DNA of 64,000 nt from Sanghuangporus weigelae (GCA_033182465.1 CP137318.1:930001-994000), one strand, 5' to 3'. Positions 1 through 12,928 are shown, numbered from the stretch's first letter. Made by a program: numbers and translations. Notes: generated by a model not told the origin, from the letters alone.

Positions 1-1630
1 TAAATGAATCCGAATCACGAAGTCCCAAAGGCTAATAATCATGGCCTGATAAAATCAATCCACCCGCAGAAAGTATTAGAAGGAGCGAAGTAATATAAAA
101 CGAATGTTGGGGTGGCCAAAAGCGGCGAACCTTGAGGATGCGCGAGAGAGGTACCAAAGCGCAACGCCGACGAAAGAAGTGGATAGGATAAATTAAGTCC
201 CTTTAGCAATTCGGCAGTCAAAGTCGATATAACCGAAGTGTGCAAAAGCCATTGAAACTCACGAATAAATGGGTATATAAGTCTAAAAAGAAGGCTACCG
301 AGCGCATGGCAGACAGGCAGCAAGAGCAGCGCACGAAAGATAATGGCCGCTACGTGCGTCTACGCGATAACGCAGTAAGTACCCGATTTATTGCCCTGCT
401 CGAAGTCGACAGGATGAGAGTCTCCCGGACTTGACGATAATGACGATGACGATAGCGAGACCGTCTGCATTGGGTCAGGGAGAGAGAGGGTCAGTGCAGT
501 GAATTCGTCCATTGCAGATGAGTAGCGAAGAGTAGCGCGAGTGTGTGAACTTGTTCGCGACTGAGTCGGTTGTTTGGTAGGTTGGCTGGTTGCAATTGAA
601 GTATGTGGCTCTTCCAGACAGTCTCCAATCCACCTTTTATACTTTTTCCGCACAGAAAAGTCTGCGTTGCTGTGAGCACAGGACGACCGGAGAGGGGGCA
701 ACACAAGAAAACCAGTCCATTCTACGAGCTGATATAAATTACAAATTTTAGACAATAGAGACACCAGGGGGGCCAGAGCAGGCGTCCCATTTCGGGCCAA
801 AGACGCGGGATGTCCGAAGTTAGCGTTTACACGTTTGTCCATAGCCAGAATCCACAGGGAATACAATTGGACGTTGCTTGATGAGAGGCTGGTTATTGGC
901 GCAATCGACAAAAGAGAACCGAATTGCTGGTAAGATAATAAGAGCAAGTGGGCCATGTCGTGAGGGAGCACATGAATCCACCAACAATACCGAGCCTAAA
1001 GTCAGATTTGTCCGGAATATGAAGCTCGCGATGAGTAAGAAAATACGAGAACAGTCTTCGTTTACCAGAAGGGACGACTCCTGTGCAGGCCGCGATCGCT
1101 GAAGAGCGGTTCGTACGGAGCTCCGAAGGACATGGAGTAAGCTCATTACTAAAAAACACCGTACGATTGTCTTCCGCTGCATGTGCGAGTCCTGCAAGAC
1201 TTTGGCTCAACACAATAGCTAGGTCGTGTCAACAGAAGTCAGCTTTCATCCTCTTGGGATGATGGCAACGTCGATGATCCTTCCTTTTGCAATTGTTCGG
1301 CACATTGTTCCTGTCGCAAAATATTGAGCATGGGCTACTGTGGCAAGGCCATTCTGTGCCGAGGAATATACACTGCTGTGTTTGCAGTTCATTGCTGCGT
1401 TTAGTGACAACATGAAAGTCCAAGGCAAAAGTTTCGAAAGGAACAAAAAATGGTCAAAAAAAAACCTAAAATTCGTACCTTACGGTCACGTGTAGGAACA
1501 AACAAAAAAAACTCGGGAAGCCCAGTCATTTCATTTCATTGAAGCTCTATTATTCGACCTGACTAGACAAGGATTTGGTGGAACAGAAGCGGATCTGCAA
1601 TTCATATCTCCCTCTTCGCACGCCGTACCT
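1..1630. other. Left flank without an identified gene
   Basis: No protein family was recognised here. Several overlapping open frames of 60-200 codons exist on both strands, but none has a domain signature or a convincing chain of exons. The only stretch that resembles a gene start is on the minus strand near 383-512 and is listed separately. The last few hundred bases should hold the promoter and leader of the uS15m gene that begins at 1631. Confidence 0.5.
383..512 (-). CDS. Possible first exon of a gene leaving the left edge
   Basis: An ATG at 512 opens a frame on the minus strand that codes a serine-rich, acidic start (MDEFTALTLSLP...) and reaches a possible GT donor after 383. Further toward the left edge, minus-strand frames are hydrophobic, but no acceptor was found that keeps the frame with confidence. 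I do not recognise the product. It could equally be a chance open frame, so this is only a hint that a minus-strand gene may start here and continue to the left. Confidence 0.18.
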
Positions 1631-2720
1631 ATGTCGCTGTTTAGAGCGTGCAGCTCATCATTAGGTGTGTCCATCTTTTCGGTCAGGTCACTGGGACAAT
1701 TAGTGCTGATACTTGTCCTTGTTAGCGTGTATCGCAACCTCATCATCCACTGTGCCGCGTTTTTGGAATGCAGTTCAGGCTACCGCAGCCTTACATACAA
1801 CCTCCGTACGTTCCGTCGAGTCACAGAAGCAACGTGTCGCACGTATAATACGCAAAACAAATGTCGAAAAGAAAGAAGAGCGAGTGCGATTACACGGCCA
1901 GAGCAAACCACATGTCGTCCTCGGTTTCCGTCCAGAAGAAGAGGAAAAGAAATGGCGTAATTGTGACCTTGCGAAGATCCTAGTGACACCGGAAGAGTTG
2001 AGATCTGTGCCCGCTCCTCCGTTGGACGGCCCAGTGGAGACGGTGATGAACGAAAGTGGAGAAGAAGTGAGACTAGAAAAAGTCGTCACTCCGGAATACA
2101 CGAACTTTGGTCTTGATGGACTCGACGGGACAGAAAGCCGGGACGAGCAACGCCACTTTTTCTTCGTCGAACTTCCGCAGGAGAGCGCTTCGGTTGAACT
2201 CGAAGCTCAAGATATAGGAAAACTTCATCGCTTCGAAGCTCACAGAGGAACCGAGGGAGGATTAACTCAAGAAGAGCAACGCAGGCTGGACGTTCTGGGC
2301 CATGCTGCAACTAATAAAGCCCGCCAGCTTGCGCGAATTGTAGATTTGCGGAACGCAAACGCAAGAGGTATCGCTTTTGAGAACCGTAGACGTATCATCG
2401 CCGCATTCTCGCCCACGAGCAAAGCGGCAGACTCAGGTTATCCTGAAGTCCAAGGTGATTATCTTGCTTGCTTTTCTCGGGTTTCATTGTGACCCTTGCC
2501 CCTTTCAGTGGCTCTTTTGACGATGAAGATACGTAATGTATGGAAGCATCTCATGGAACGCAAGAAGGACATCCCTTCTCGTCGGTCGTTGCGTCTCTTA
2601 GTCCACCAAAGAGCAAAGATGCTCAAATACATCAAACGCATCGACCGTGACAGATATGATACGATTCTTGAGCGCGTGGGACTCGAGCCAGGAGCTGTCG
2701 AGGGCGAGCTTGTTGTGTAG
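1631..2720 (+). CDS. MRPS28: Mitochondrial small-subunit ribosomal protein uS15m
   Basis: Model: exons 1631..1664, 1726..2454, 2509..2720; 324 aa. The first ATG in the matching frame is at 1631, and a 61-nt intron joins it in phase to the long exon. The N-terminus is rich in Arg, Ser and Ala with a LHTTSVRS stretch, as expected for a matrix import leader. The S15 RNA-binding domain lies in the last third and spans the second intron: VALLTMKIRNVWKHL, then RRSLRLLVHQRAKMLKYIKR and DRYDTILERVGL. Bacterial S15 is about 89 aa; the long N-terminal extension is usual for mitochondrial forms. The protein should bind the central domain of the small-subunit rRNA during mitoribosome assembly. The product is certain by motif; the N-terminal splice rests on frame logic only. 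Confidence 0.9.
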
Positions 2721-2949
2721 TGGTCCTGGTCAAAAATGACTATTACATTACGATTTATTAATCGAGCTCGGTTCTGCAACTGGCTATTAATGTTGAAAAC
2801 TATGATACGCGAAGTTGTAAAGCAGAGATTTAACATCGTTAAGCAAGTCCGTGAAAGATGCTATCGATAAAAGAGAAGCGATGCAATAGTGCTGATACAA
2901 AGGAAAGCAGTAAGTTCTTCAGAGTTCATTGCTCATATGGATAATAAAG

Positions 2950-5183
2950 TCAGTAGGCCTCGACGCCCTCCATACTATCTTCGTAGACGAGTTCTTCGTC
3001 CATTATCGCATTGTGTCTATTATCGTCGGCATCTATGTTTAAGGTGAGTAGGAGCAAAGAAGATTGTGTATGCCGGCTGGAAACCGTACCTCGAGGACGT
3101 GTACGAGCGAAATCTACGACATGCAGTCGGTTGTCTTTTTTTGTCGCAAACACGGCGCGACCAGAATCTTCGTCAAAGGACACTCCAGAGGCACCTTGAA
3201 GGAGCTTAGCTCGGAGATCCTCAGGAAGCCTCATCGGACCAAGCATTGTTGTCCTCTCCATTGACAAGGGTGGAACATTCAGGCCCGGGTGATAGGGAAC
3301 ATCAGGGTCGTCTGGTAAAGTACTAGTCGCGGATAGCGGGGAATCCGGGACGTCCGTCTCCGGCAGATCGATATCGTCATCATCGTTTTGGTCTCCAAGA
3401 TAAATTGTACGGTCTTTCATATTGTACTGAAATCCCCAACACGCAGTAATCGGTGGCTCAGTTGAGCGATAATCGCGCGGAATGGCGTAGACAAAGGCAC
3501 GACGAGCGCCTGGTATAAAACGCATGGCATAATTTTTGCGCCTTCTCAGTGTTCTCCTGCCCTCATCTCCATCGTCCATTCCATCGTTGCTATCATCCAT
3601 TTCCTCATTCAGAATGCCATCCCTCTGGTCACCGAAGACTACGTGCCTGCAGTATGCAGGATCGTAAATAAAGCACGTCTCGGTACTATGACCCCGCACT
3701 GGTTTCTCGATAGGCCATAGACTGTGATGAGCCATCCCTGTTTCCGTACGAAGGAAAATAGACATGGGTTGCGGCCGACGATGCAGCCACAGATCCGGTG
3801 TGATCGATTCATCTTCCTTTGATGGCACAGTCCTCTGCAAATCCGAAATCTGCACATTCGTGTACTGCCTCGATGTTAAAATTCTGACTGCAGCCGGTTC
3901 AGTAACGAGCGTTTCGCAGGGTTGCGGAATTTGAAACAACTCGATGGCGAGATGATCGTTTCTCATGTCTATATCGGGTCTCTTTTCAATGTTGCGCACT
4001 ACTAAGACTCGGTTTTGAACGGGAAGTACTCGGAAATTCCAGATCGAGTGGCGCTAGATTTCAGAATGGTTTAGATGCTACAATCTTTCGCTGAGCACTG
4101 GAGCCTTACATTCATCAGGTACTCTGGATGACGCGTGCATTCCAGAATAGAGCGCTCTGAATCCTCGTCATAACTCGTCAGCAGCTGAAATACAATTTTG
4201 TCGGGTCGCTTTACGACACATACGAACGGACACCTGTCCAAGACGTCCAGGCTGACTACTCCCAGCTGTGACCCAGTGCGAATCCGGGCTAGAGTCAGCC
4301 AATAGCCAGTCTTGGCCTTGACAGAGGACATCGCTGTTTGCTTGATTCTCTCTTCAAACTGATCCGTCATTGGACCTACCCTCCGGTCGTTAAGATAGTC
4401 AAGAACCATCAGTGGTACGCACACAACGATGCACTCGTATTTTATCGGCATGTATGGGTCTTCTGGATCTTCTCTTCCGCCCATTTCAAATGTCTCTGGA
4501 CTGTCAAACGCGTCAAACTAGTGATTATGCTGTGTAATTGACAAAAATAGTTACATATGCCGTTTATCACTGGGGTCTTTGTGCTTCTTCGTCAAGAAAG
4601 CGACCACGAGTGACCTGTAGCCATCAATCGTCATATACTTAGCTGTCAGACCATATGCTTTAACATCCGTATGGCGAAACGCAAGTAGAGCAGGTTTACG
4701 AGTCGCTCTGTGCTCAAGTGACCAAATAACAATTCCGTATTGATCATCAACCGACTTGACGGACATGACAAGAAAGTGTCCTCCAGGTAAAAGTACCATT
4801 TCCTCGACATGATAATGGGAAAACACGCTGAAATTGTCCCGACATTCAATTTGCTTACGCTTCCACGTCATGTCGTATGAAATCGCACGAGTAACGATCG
4901 TCTCCATTTCGTGCCCCGTGAGATTAGAAAGGTTATAGGCCATGGTCGGCGGAAGCGGCGCAAGTGGCTGCTGAATTTGATTGATGTATGGTAAGAAACG
5001 CTTCCATATCGTGGGCTTCTTCGTCAGCAAAGCAAGTGCCCTGCAGACCTGATACAGCAAAGGTGATTTTTAATTCGCTTGAAATACTTCAAGAGGAAAA
5101 TACCACACACCTGTCTAAGACGCACTATGTCACGGACAGAGAGCCACTTAAAAATCTCGTCAACTAGGACATCTTCGGGCAAA
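2950..5183 (-). CDS. F-box protein, 5' exon not resolved
   Basis: Model (minus): exons 5183..5111, 5048..4555, 4500..4110, 4053..2950, all joined in phase by introns of 54-62 nt; at least 685 aa. The first mapped exon opens with an F-box (LPEDVLVDEIFKWLSVRDIV, then LRQVCRALALLTKKPTIWKR), which should bind Skp1 in an SCF ubiquitin ligase. The remainder has no named repeat but resembles the long beta-rich C-terminal regions of Agaricomycete F-box proteins. It includes an acidic stretch (NDGMDDGDEG) and a second Asp-rich run (DQNDDDDIDLPETD). No ATG lies in frame between the acceptor at 5184 and the nearest upstream stop, so at least one short exon is missing. The substrate is unknown. Confidence 0.8.
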
Positions 5184-6959
5184 CTGCGATGAGTTATCGG
5201 TTAGTCGCGGCAGAAGTCGAGAAGGACGCATAGGACTGACAGAAGAAGCCTTGATTCATTATCGCGGAAAAATCTCCTCCAAACTGAATAAGCGGCATTT
5301 AAGGAGAATTTCATCGGGTCCAGCAGATTCAATAGGTTGTAAAAGGCGCGAAAGTCAAGAAAAACGAGCGAAAAAGCAAATCAGAGCGCCAGGCTCGTAG
5401 AAAGAGAGAGATGCTGAAAGGAGGGAGGTATCACCGGAGAGCAAGAGCAGACGAGCAAACGAAAACAAGCCGGGAAGATAAAGTCGAGTCATTTTCTAAA
5501 AATTGAATCTTCAGAGCAAGTCCACAATCTATCTCAAACCTACATTTGTTCACCTGATATGGCACGCTCGCGGATACGATGAGCCACTGGCACCCCTAGC
5601 ACAGAGCAATATAAAAACCTCGCGCTGCCTTTAGACAGCATCAAGTTCTTGTAATCTTGGGTCAGCTTTAGCTATGCTGTCTTCACCTTGCGCCTCGTGT
5701 ACATCTTGAATAGACAACGGTTGCCCGATTTGGTGTGTGTTCCACAACGAACATGAGCATCGCTGAATGTTGTGAGCGTCATCGCCCGAAACCTAAGATA
5801 GTGAGCATCCAACGGAGCGATACCAACGCCTTGATGAAAGTCTATAATCAGAGAATACCAGTTTACAGAATATGAAAAAACCGCAGAGTTTTGTAGTTGG
5901 GAGTGGTCCCAAACATAAGAGGCTTTTGCAACCTCAAGTTAGGCTCCTTGGCAGTGGTTTAAGACATAGAAACGAGGCATCGGGAGCGTAAGAGACCCTC
6001 AAAGGACCTCTGCATGTCGGACAGACATATATCTTTTGAGGACAATAGAGGAAAATCCAACTCCGCTCGTAGAATCGAGTCAAAGCAACAGATCCACCAT
6101 GTACCAAACAACCGCAAAGAGCTTAGTCAGCGAAAAGTACAAGGCGTTTGTTTTTTTGCACTTACTTCTTTTCTTCTTCCTACAAGCGGGGTTGCCACGC
6201 TGCTCGACGTCAGTCCTCTACCGTTGAGACAGTGCCATTGACCGGCTTGTTTGCTCGTCTCTGTGCTCGCGAGAGGAACATTCCAGTACTAGGAAATGTT
6301 GCGTTTCGATTTTGGATGACGTTGCATGTCGACTTAACCTGGTACATCCGATTCGTTTGTGGACAATGTGCTTGGGTTTCTACGGGAATGACTAGAGACT
6401 CATACGGTTGTCAGGTTGGCTTGATAAGATGATGGAATCGGTGAGCGTTGTTTTCTTGCCTGAGACGGATCGGCTGTTGCGTTCAGTTGTCGTCTTCTTC
6501 CTAATGTGTCGTCCATGATGTTAGAAAATCTGATTTAATGAACCTGACTCTCATATTGAGATCATGAAGCCCATTAGCTCTAACTGAGACCTTTCTAAAT
6601 CTTTCCCTTTCTGCCATGCTTGCGACTGTCTTTCTGTAACGCTTTACTAACAAACCTTTTCTTCAGAACAATGAATATAGCCTCGATCGGAGTTAACGTA
6701 TCGTGTATATTTCTACACTGTTTTATTTGACATCAATGCAAATCCCAGTTTTATCCTGATCGTTAACAGTCCAAATAACCCTATTTGTGCGTAAGGGATC
6801 TAAGGCTCCTACTCAAAATCGTGAAGGACGATATTTCCGTAGATCGGCGAATTGCATACTTAGCATCGCACTACACGAGTTCCACAGCAAGAATTGCAAC
6901 TTCATACTCCTCTTCTTTTACAAAAGGAGTCTGCAGCTTCGAAATCAGCATGAGCAGCT

Positions 6960-7465
6960 TCCCATTTGCAACTCTCCAGGAAAAATTCCGTCTGACATGG
7001 TCGTAGTTGAAAAATAAACAGGCCGGGTTCTATATCAATCACTGCAAAATTGATTTTGACCATATCGGCATGCTATAGGCAAGCTAGAATTCAGATTCAA
7101 TAAGTATGATACTGATTAGTCGATGTCAATGTAGATCAGTGTAAGACTTACATCTAAAGACCTGATAACCTCGATCGTTCCGGTTGTCCTGTTGTCCGCA
7201 ATCAACCAGAGCTCGAGTCCCCATCATGTCCACGAGTCAGCACGAACATCAGCCCTTTGAAGCTCTCCAGAAAAGTCTGTCTGCCATGATTATTAAGCGT
7301 GCCAGACAGACACGAGATCCGCAGCAAATTGCAGGATTTACTGTGGTTGCTTATCGATTCTTCGTAAAACCTACTGTGCATCTCACTGATACGGCTGTCG
7401 ATGCGATGCAGATGAGGGCACGATTTACATCTGGAGGATTAATAATTCCGATCGTTCCTGGGTCC
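6960..7465. repeat. Diverged direct duplication, copies about 275-290 bp apart
   Basis: Three blocks recur in the same order. ACTCTCCAGGAAAA... near 6971 pairs with GCTCTCCAGAAAAG... near 7262. The block from 7111 (ACTGAT, then CGATG) pairs with the one from 7385. TTACATCT followed by CGATCGTTCC near 7150-7180 pairs with the same near 7425-7465. The offset falls from about 291 to 274 bases along the repeat, so indels have built up. The second copy lies in an open frame of about 95 codons from the ATG at 7226 that resembles no family I know. This is either an old tandem duplication or two decayed copies of one small repeat. Confidence 0.45.
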
Positions 7466-8286
7466 AGAGTCAGAAAGGGCCCAATCAGCGCTTGAGTGCT
7501 GTCCCTACGATCATCGTGCCCAAGTTACGGCCTGGCGGGCTGCATACCTTGCTGCATCTCGCGTAGCGAAGCCAGATGCGGCCCTCCACGAATAGCGCAT
7601 CGTGATGAACAGGTGAACGAGCGAGTCGCGCACCTCTATTGGACACGACAATGTTAATGACGATGCTCATTTGGAAGGAAGAAAACGCCACAAGATCCAA
7701 GATTCTTCCTCGCCTATGCAAAGCGGCTCCCGCAGCCAACAGATTTCGCAAGCGGCCGGCACCTCTCTGGAATTACCCTGAAAAGGGCATCTTTGGGCTC
7801 ATTCTCCAGCCAAAAATAACCAGACCAGTCCGATACAAGATACAAGGCCGATTGGAAGTTGTCCATCGGGTCTTCCCTCGACGTGCCCCTATCAGATCTT
7901 GTTGAAAGCAAGGCCATGTACATCCACGGCCGCCTGGGCTGACTGCAGGTAAGAGGTTATCAGAAACTGCAACGGAGTCAACGCATACTCAAATTGCGTC
8001 ACAAGAATCCATGATTCCGTTGGTTCCTACTAAGCAAAGCTGGAGTCCGGAGTCGAGGAAGATATACACGCTCGATACAATGGCCAGCAAACCGTTACCA
8101 CACAATTATTCCTTGGTCCAAAAATAGCCGGTAGGCAGGAGTTGCGTCGTATAATGTAAGTCACTCTCCTGATTTTTTCATTTGTCCGAGATGGAGGGCA
8201 ATGCATCGTTAATAATAATCAACAGACAGTACTCACCTGCTTTTTCTTTCTCTTTCTACATCGCGAATCGGAAGAGGTGGCAACTA

Positions 8287-8310
8287 CAGTAGTAGTAGTA
8301 GTAGTACTAG
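8287..8310. repeat. AGT trinucleotide microsatellite
   Basis: About seven AGT units in a row, ending in AGTACTAG. It is a short simple repeat in non-coding sequence. Confidence 0.85.
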
Positions 8311-9876
8311 CCGTGCCGGTCGATCCCCATCCTGGCATCTCCTGCGCAAGGAAGCTCCTAATAAAATAAACGGTTTGGTGTGGCGCGGTGGCAACAGTAA
8401 AACGATAAGAGAAGATTCGGTTAAGTAACACTGCCTAGACGTACGGAGAAAGGCCAGTGGGGATTGACGAGAGTAGTCTTGATGCTTCCGCAGGCATGGC
8501 GAATAGCAGTCAGTTCCGTCAGTCGGTCGGGAACGAAAGGGAAGTGCGACCAACGCCGGCGGCCACTTCTCGACACCGTTACCTTCGTTGTCATCATGTT
8601 GTCGATCTCAAATACCGAATGGTGCTGTGGTTCAGTCATATTCTGCTGCGCCCGCTGTCGACCGTGCATCGGGCCGATTGGCGGACAGTAAAACTGGTAG
8701 GTGGCTTCAAGGCCATTCAGTCATTCAGGTTTAATGTTAGTTTCCTTGTTGCATTTTATTCCTGCGTATAACTTGAAAAAAGAAATGAAAAAAGATGAAA
8801 GCTCTTTTTTTCTGTCTGGCGACTCTTGACTTGAAATCAATCGTACGTGCGCATAAATAGCGTACATACGCGCAGCGCATTGTCCTGCGAAGACTCGCGT
8901 CCACGTCCGTGAGTGAGAAGCGCGCGCGAGTCGGTATAGAAGTTCCGAAGCGATAGTATCGGCTCGGGATCGGTTGTAGGAGGAAAGAAAGTCAATCTCA
9001 AAAGCGTCCGAAACCATCTTCTCCCTCTCTAAATAAATTCAAAGAAATTTAGAGATGCAGTAGAAACTAAAAGTCATTATATGTGGAATGGCAGAATACC
9101 TGCGACGTGCACAGCACAACTCGTTGACCACTAGCGGTGAAACTGATTCAGTCCTTCTTTTCACAAGATCAGTCAGAAGGCCGTTCGCTGTTTCGCTCTA
9201 GCGCCACGCTGTCGCGATGCACCCTCGAATTTTTTCCCTAAATGTCTCGCTATACCATCCGACAAGCGCGACAATAAACGTATGCGTAAGTATTGCCAGC
9301 GAAGCGTAGCGCAACATACGGACCGCAAGAAAGACGGAGAGAAAACATGTATATACGGAAGCATTCGCATTCGAGGAAGAAGGTGCTAATGGATTGGATT
9401 GAATAGTCCTCGTCGATATGAAGAGAAACTTGGCCAGTTCTCGTTGGTCGGGGTCGTGCAAGTTCATTGGATTTCCTCTCCAGCCAGAACAGCAAAGCGC
9501 ACACCTGCGGACCGACCGGACAAGTCACATTGCGCATGTCGAGTCCACTATTACTATTACTTTGCAGCCTTAAATCCGAAGGATAACACTAGTTACTGGT
9601 GCTAATAATACCCCTTTACGCGAGTGCTTCCGGGGGTCCCATACATCTATTTACAGAGGAAACGGGGCAGAAGAAAGAGGGGAGGGCGGCCGGTGGCTGT
9701 GAAACGATAGATTCCGCAGCTGAGCATGTGCCTTTGAGCCGTCGAGGGTGTTACGCGATGGATGAGAGAGAATTGACGACGTCGCGCCCATCATCAGCGA
9801 CGATATGATGCGATGCGATGAGAACGATGGAGTGGAGCGTGGTTGTCAGGAAGAAGGAGAAGGATGACCGGGCTGT

Positions 9877-9887
9877 GATATAAAATG
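9877..9887 (+). promoter_or_regulatory. TATA box of the GT15 gene
   Basis: GATATAAAATGG stands about 200 bases before the ATG at 10086, facing right. A start of transcription some 30 bases further on would leave a leader of roughly 170 bases. The match is by sequence only. Confidence 0.45.
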
Positions 9888-10085
9888 GGGCTGGAGACCC
9901 CTGGTACTGGGCTACACGGATGATGCGGATGCGCAGTCTCAGTTCTGATGTTTAAATAAACATGGTGATGTCAACCTCCTCCTTTGCTCTGCCTCGTCGC
10001 TGTACTCGTTGCCGCCGAGCTCCCTCTTAAGGCCGCTCATCCCCTTGTTGCCACTAATTCCTCTCCCCGCCCCGCTGCTGCACCC

Positions 10086-11718
10086 ATGGGTGTCCCCATC
10101 TCTCCAGCCCAATCCGCTCGTGTCGCATATGGTCTCAGATTCCTAATCCCAATCCTCATCCTCCTCGTACGTACATCTTTCTTACAATTCGTTTCAAGTG
10201 CTCATTGCACACTGCTACTAGGTCACTTTGCACTACATTCGAAGCTTCTCGCTGGACGGAAGCTACTACTCCCAAGTACCCAAATGGCGAACAGGTCCTG
10301 CATCCGCAAAACTCTCACAGTCCCTCGGCAGCGCGTCCACCTCAGACCTCATAGACCTCCTATCCGAACGCCTAGGCAACGAATCCGTCGCAGGCGTCTC
10401 CCCAGAACAGCCAGTCCGCGCTAGTGCCGTCATCGTCATGCTCGTTCGAAATAGCGAGATCAACGACGCAGCGCTGGCTATCACGCAGCTCGAGGATAGG
10501 TTCAATCATAAATACAACTACCCTTGGGTGTTCTTGAACGACGAGCCTTTTGATGAGCGGTTCATCCAGTGCGTGTAGTTTGCACTCGGTGTTTTCGGTG
10601 TCTTTTCTCATTTTATTACTTTGTATTCTGCAGACGGACGAGCCAGCTTACTTCGGGGAATGTGTCCTATGGTGTCATCCCGGAGGAACACTGGAAGCAA
10701 CCTGCGTGGGTAGACGAAGATCGTGCACGGGATGGTCGCAATAGACTCATGGCGCAGGGTATCATCTATGGAGGTGCGTTGATTGCCTTTTTCTCTCGGA
10801 AGTAAATTTGATGCTCATCTGTCCTATTTTTACACGTCTGATCTAGGGAGTGTCTCGTGAGTAATGCGTTTGATTTTCTGACCGTCGCCGCTCCAACTCT
10901 CTTATGATTTTACTGATTGTTGGACGGTTGTCATGCACAGGTACCGGAATATGTGTCGATTCAATTCAGGGGTGCGTATCCCATCTTTAACCAAAAAAAA
11001 TCTTCGTTGCGATGATAACTCACCTCGCTCTCCAGTTCTTCTACCGGCACGAGTTGCTCAAACCATACCGATACTACTGGCGCGTCGAGCCGGGGGTGAA
11101 ATATTTCTGCGACATCGACTACGACCCCTTCCTCATGATGCAAGAGCAGGACAAGGTCTACGGGTACACGATCTCGCTATACGAATGGGGGCAGACGATC
11201 CCAACATTATGGGACACAGTGAAGGATTTCATAAAAGACCACCCGGAGCACCTCGCGGAGAACAACTCGATGAGCTTCATCAGCAACGACGGCGGCAACT
11301 CTTTCAACCTCTGCCACTTCTGGTCCAACTTCGAGATCGCCGACATGGACTTTTGGCGCGCGCCTGCCTATTCTGCGTTTTTTGATTACCTGGAGAAGAC
11401 GGGCGGGTTTTACTATGAGCGGTGGGGGGACGCGCCTGTGCACTCTATTGCGGCGAGTCTTCTTGCGAGGAAGGACCAAGTGCATTTCTTTAGGGATATT
11501 GGATACCGGCATGATCCCTTCCAGAGGTGTCCGCAGGGACAGTATCACCAGCAGGGGAAGTGCTGGTGCGATCCGACGGATAGCTTTGGTGCGTTTCGCT
11601 ACTTCTTGGTCTTCATGAATTTTGGCTCTCTCGTTTCGCTATACTAACTGCTACGACAGACTACCGACCGAACTCGTGCGTAAAACGATGGGAAGACATG
11701 CAAGCTGGGAAGTTATAA
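10086..11718 (+). CDS. Golgi alpha-1,2-mannosyltransferase, GT15 (KRE2/KTR family)
   Basis: Model: exons 10086..10166, 10222..10568, 10634..10773, 10847..10856, 10941..10971, 11036..11588, 11660..11718; 406 aa. The family transfers mannose from GDP-mannose to O- and N-linked glycans in the Golgi. The start at 10086 (CACCCATGG) gives a short tail and one membrane anchor near residues 14-35, a type II layout. Family motifs follow in order: NYPWVFLNDEPF, YGGSVSYRNMCRFNSG, FCDIDYDPF, YGYTISLYEW, STCHFWSN-like LCHFWSNFEIADMDFWR, and GGFYYERWGDAPVHSI. Exon 4 is only 10 nt and exon 5 is 31 nt; together they encode the SVSYRNMCRF motif, which supports the splicing. Length is usual for the family. An upstream ATG at 9962 is out of frame and ends after 22 codons. 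Confidence 0.92.
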
Positions 11719-12928
11719 ACGTAAAATAACCTTCAAAAGGATATTGGGTTCTACTGTTCTTATTCTTATCCGGCTCTACCATCCGTCCATCCTTCCTTCC
11801 TTCCATCCCTTCCTTTGTCTTTCCTCAAGACTCCAATCGATTATTCATCTCGCTCTCCTCCCTTGCACTTCCTTTTTCTTGGCTTTCATCATCTCATCTA
11901 GCAGCATGTATATCTACCTGCAATCGCAATTCGCAAATTCGCACTACAGACACATACATATCTCACTCACTCTTCAAAAGACACAAATTTGTCTTCTCCC
12001 ATTTTCTCAGTTACCTTTTCCGATCTCGTACATCGGACGTCCTGTGTTCTCTCCTCTCCTATCTCTTTACCTACCTCCTAGCTATCCGTCCGTGCGCAAT
12101 CCTCCTCCCACCCTCCTCCCTCCCGAATTACAGTACATACAATGAGTAGCATCTGACTTTCTCACTCGTAATATCATTTATCTCTTTTTGATTCGCCGTT
12201 CAGACTCTATGTACATTGATGCTCGATGTTCGATATTCGTGTCTTCTAGATTTTTCTTGTGCATTTGGCGGCCTCCCTTTGGTGTACGCGTACTTCGGTT
12301 CCTTCACTCACTGACATGTAAGGGTAGAAGTGTAAATAAGAAAACGACGTATGGATGACATTATCTGAACTGAAAATCTGAGTCTATCTGAAGATTTTAT
12401 TTTTCACATTGGACTCTAAGACTCCGTACTGACTGGAAAGGCGAAGCGAGCGCATCGGATAGGTACTTCTTAATAGTGAGTACTATGTATTCGTACGTAA
12501 GGAACTCCGAGTCAATATTCACTCGACTCGGATTCACAGTCAGTCAGTCCGGTTTCTCCCCGTGCTCTCTCTCTCTCTTTAATCTCTCCGGACCCGGACG
12601 GGGTGTATCAGTTCATCGATACGTCTCTGTAATGTGGTGAGGTGGAAGAGCATTTGTCCAGTTAAGATGAGATGAGATGAGATGAGACAGAGCTTTTCAG
12701 CAGACACCCATGCAGATAAGAAGTTCCAGTTCCACTTTTGGATTCTCTAGTTCCACACCGGCGCGGCAGGCGCTGCTCGTTGTTCTTTCATATCGATACT
12801 ATAGAAAAGGGACAAAAATAACACAGACTAGAGATTCACATTAGTTAAGTAGTCGTACACATTGGTTATGATATAGATATAGTTATACTGGTATGGATCG
12901 GAGAACATAACGTCATTCGGTTGGCTGC
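11719..12928. other. Intergenic, pyrimidine-rich, between convergent genes
   Basis: The sequence after the GT15 stop is rich in C and T (about 11770-12130) and looks like a 3' untranslated region. A short pentanucleotide repeat (GATGA units) sits at about 12666-12689. From about 12830 the bases match the 3' flank of the second P450 gene, so the left end of the segmental duplication lies there. No gene was seen. Confidence 0.55.
12666..12689. repeat. GATGA pentanucleotide microsatellite
   Basis: Four to five units of GATGA in a row in the 3' intergenic sequence. Confidence 0.8.

Larger units (their letters stand above)
5184..9875. other. Long stretch without a recognisable gene
   Basis: About 4.7 kb between two divergent genes. 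Frames are short and no domain was seen on either strand. A TATA-like core (atataaaaa, about 5610) faces right but has no convincing coding frame behind it. An ATG near 6098 opens 42 codons with one hydrophobic segment; I do not call it a gene. At 6960-7465 there is a diverged direct duplication and at 8287 a short AGT microsatellite, both listed separately. The rest looks like old, decayed sequence plus the flanking promoters. Confidence 0.5.

Noticed and set aside
360-383. A 23-base intron linking the left-edge frames
   Set aside because: Far shorter than any other intron here and the phases do not agree.
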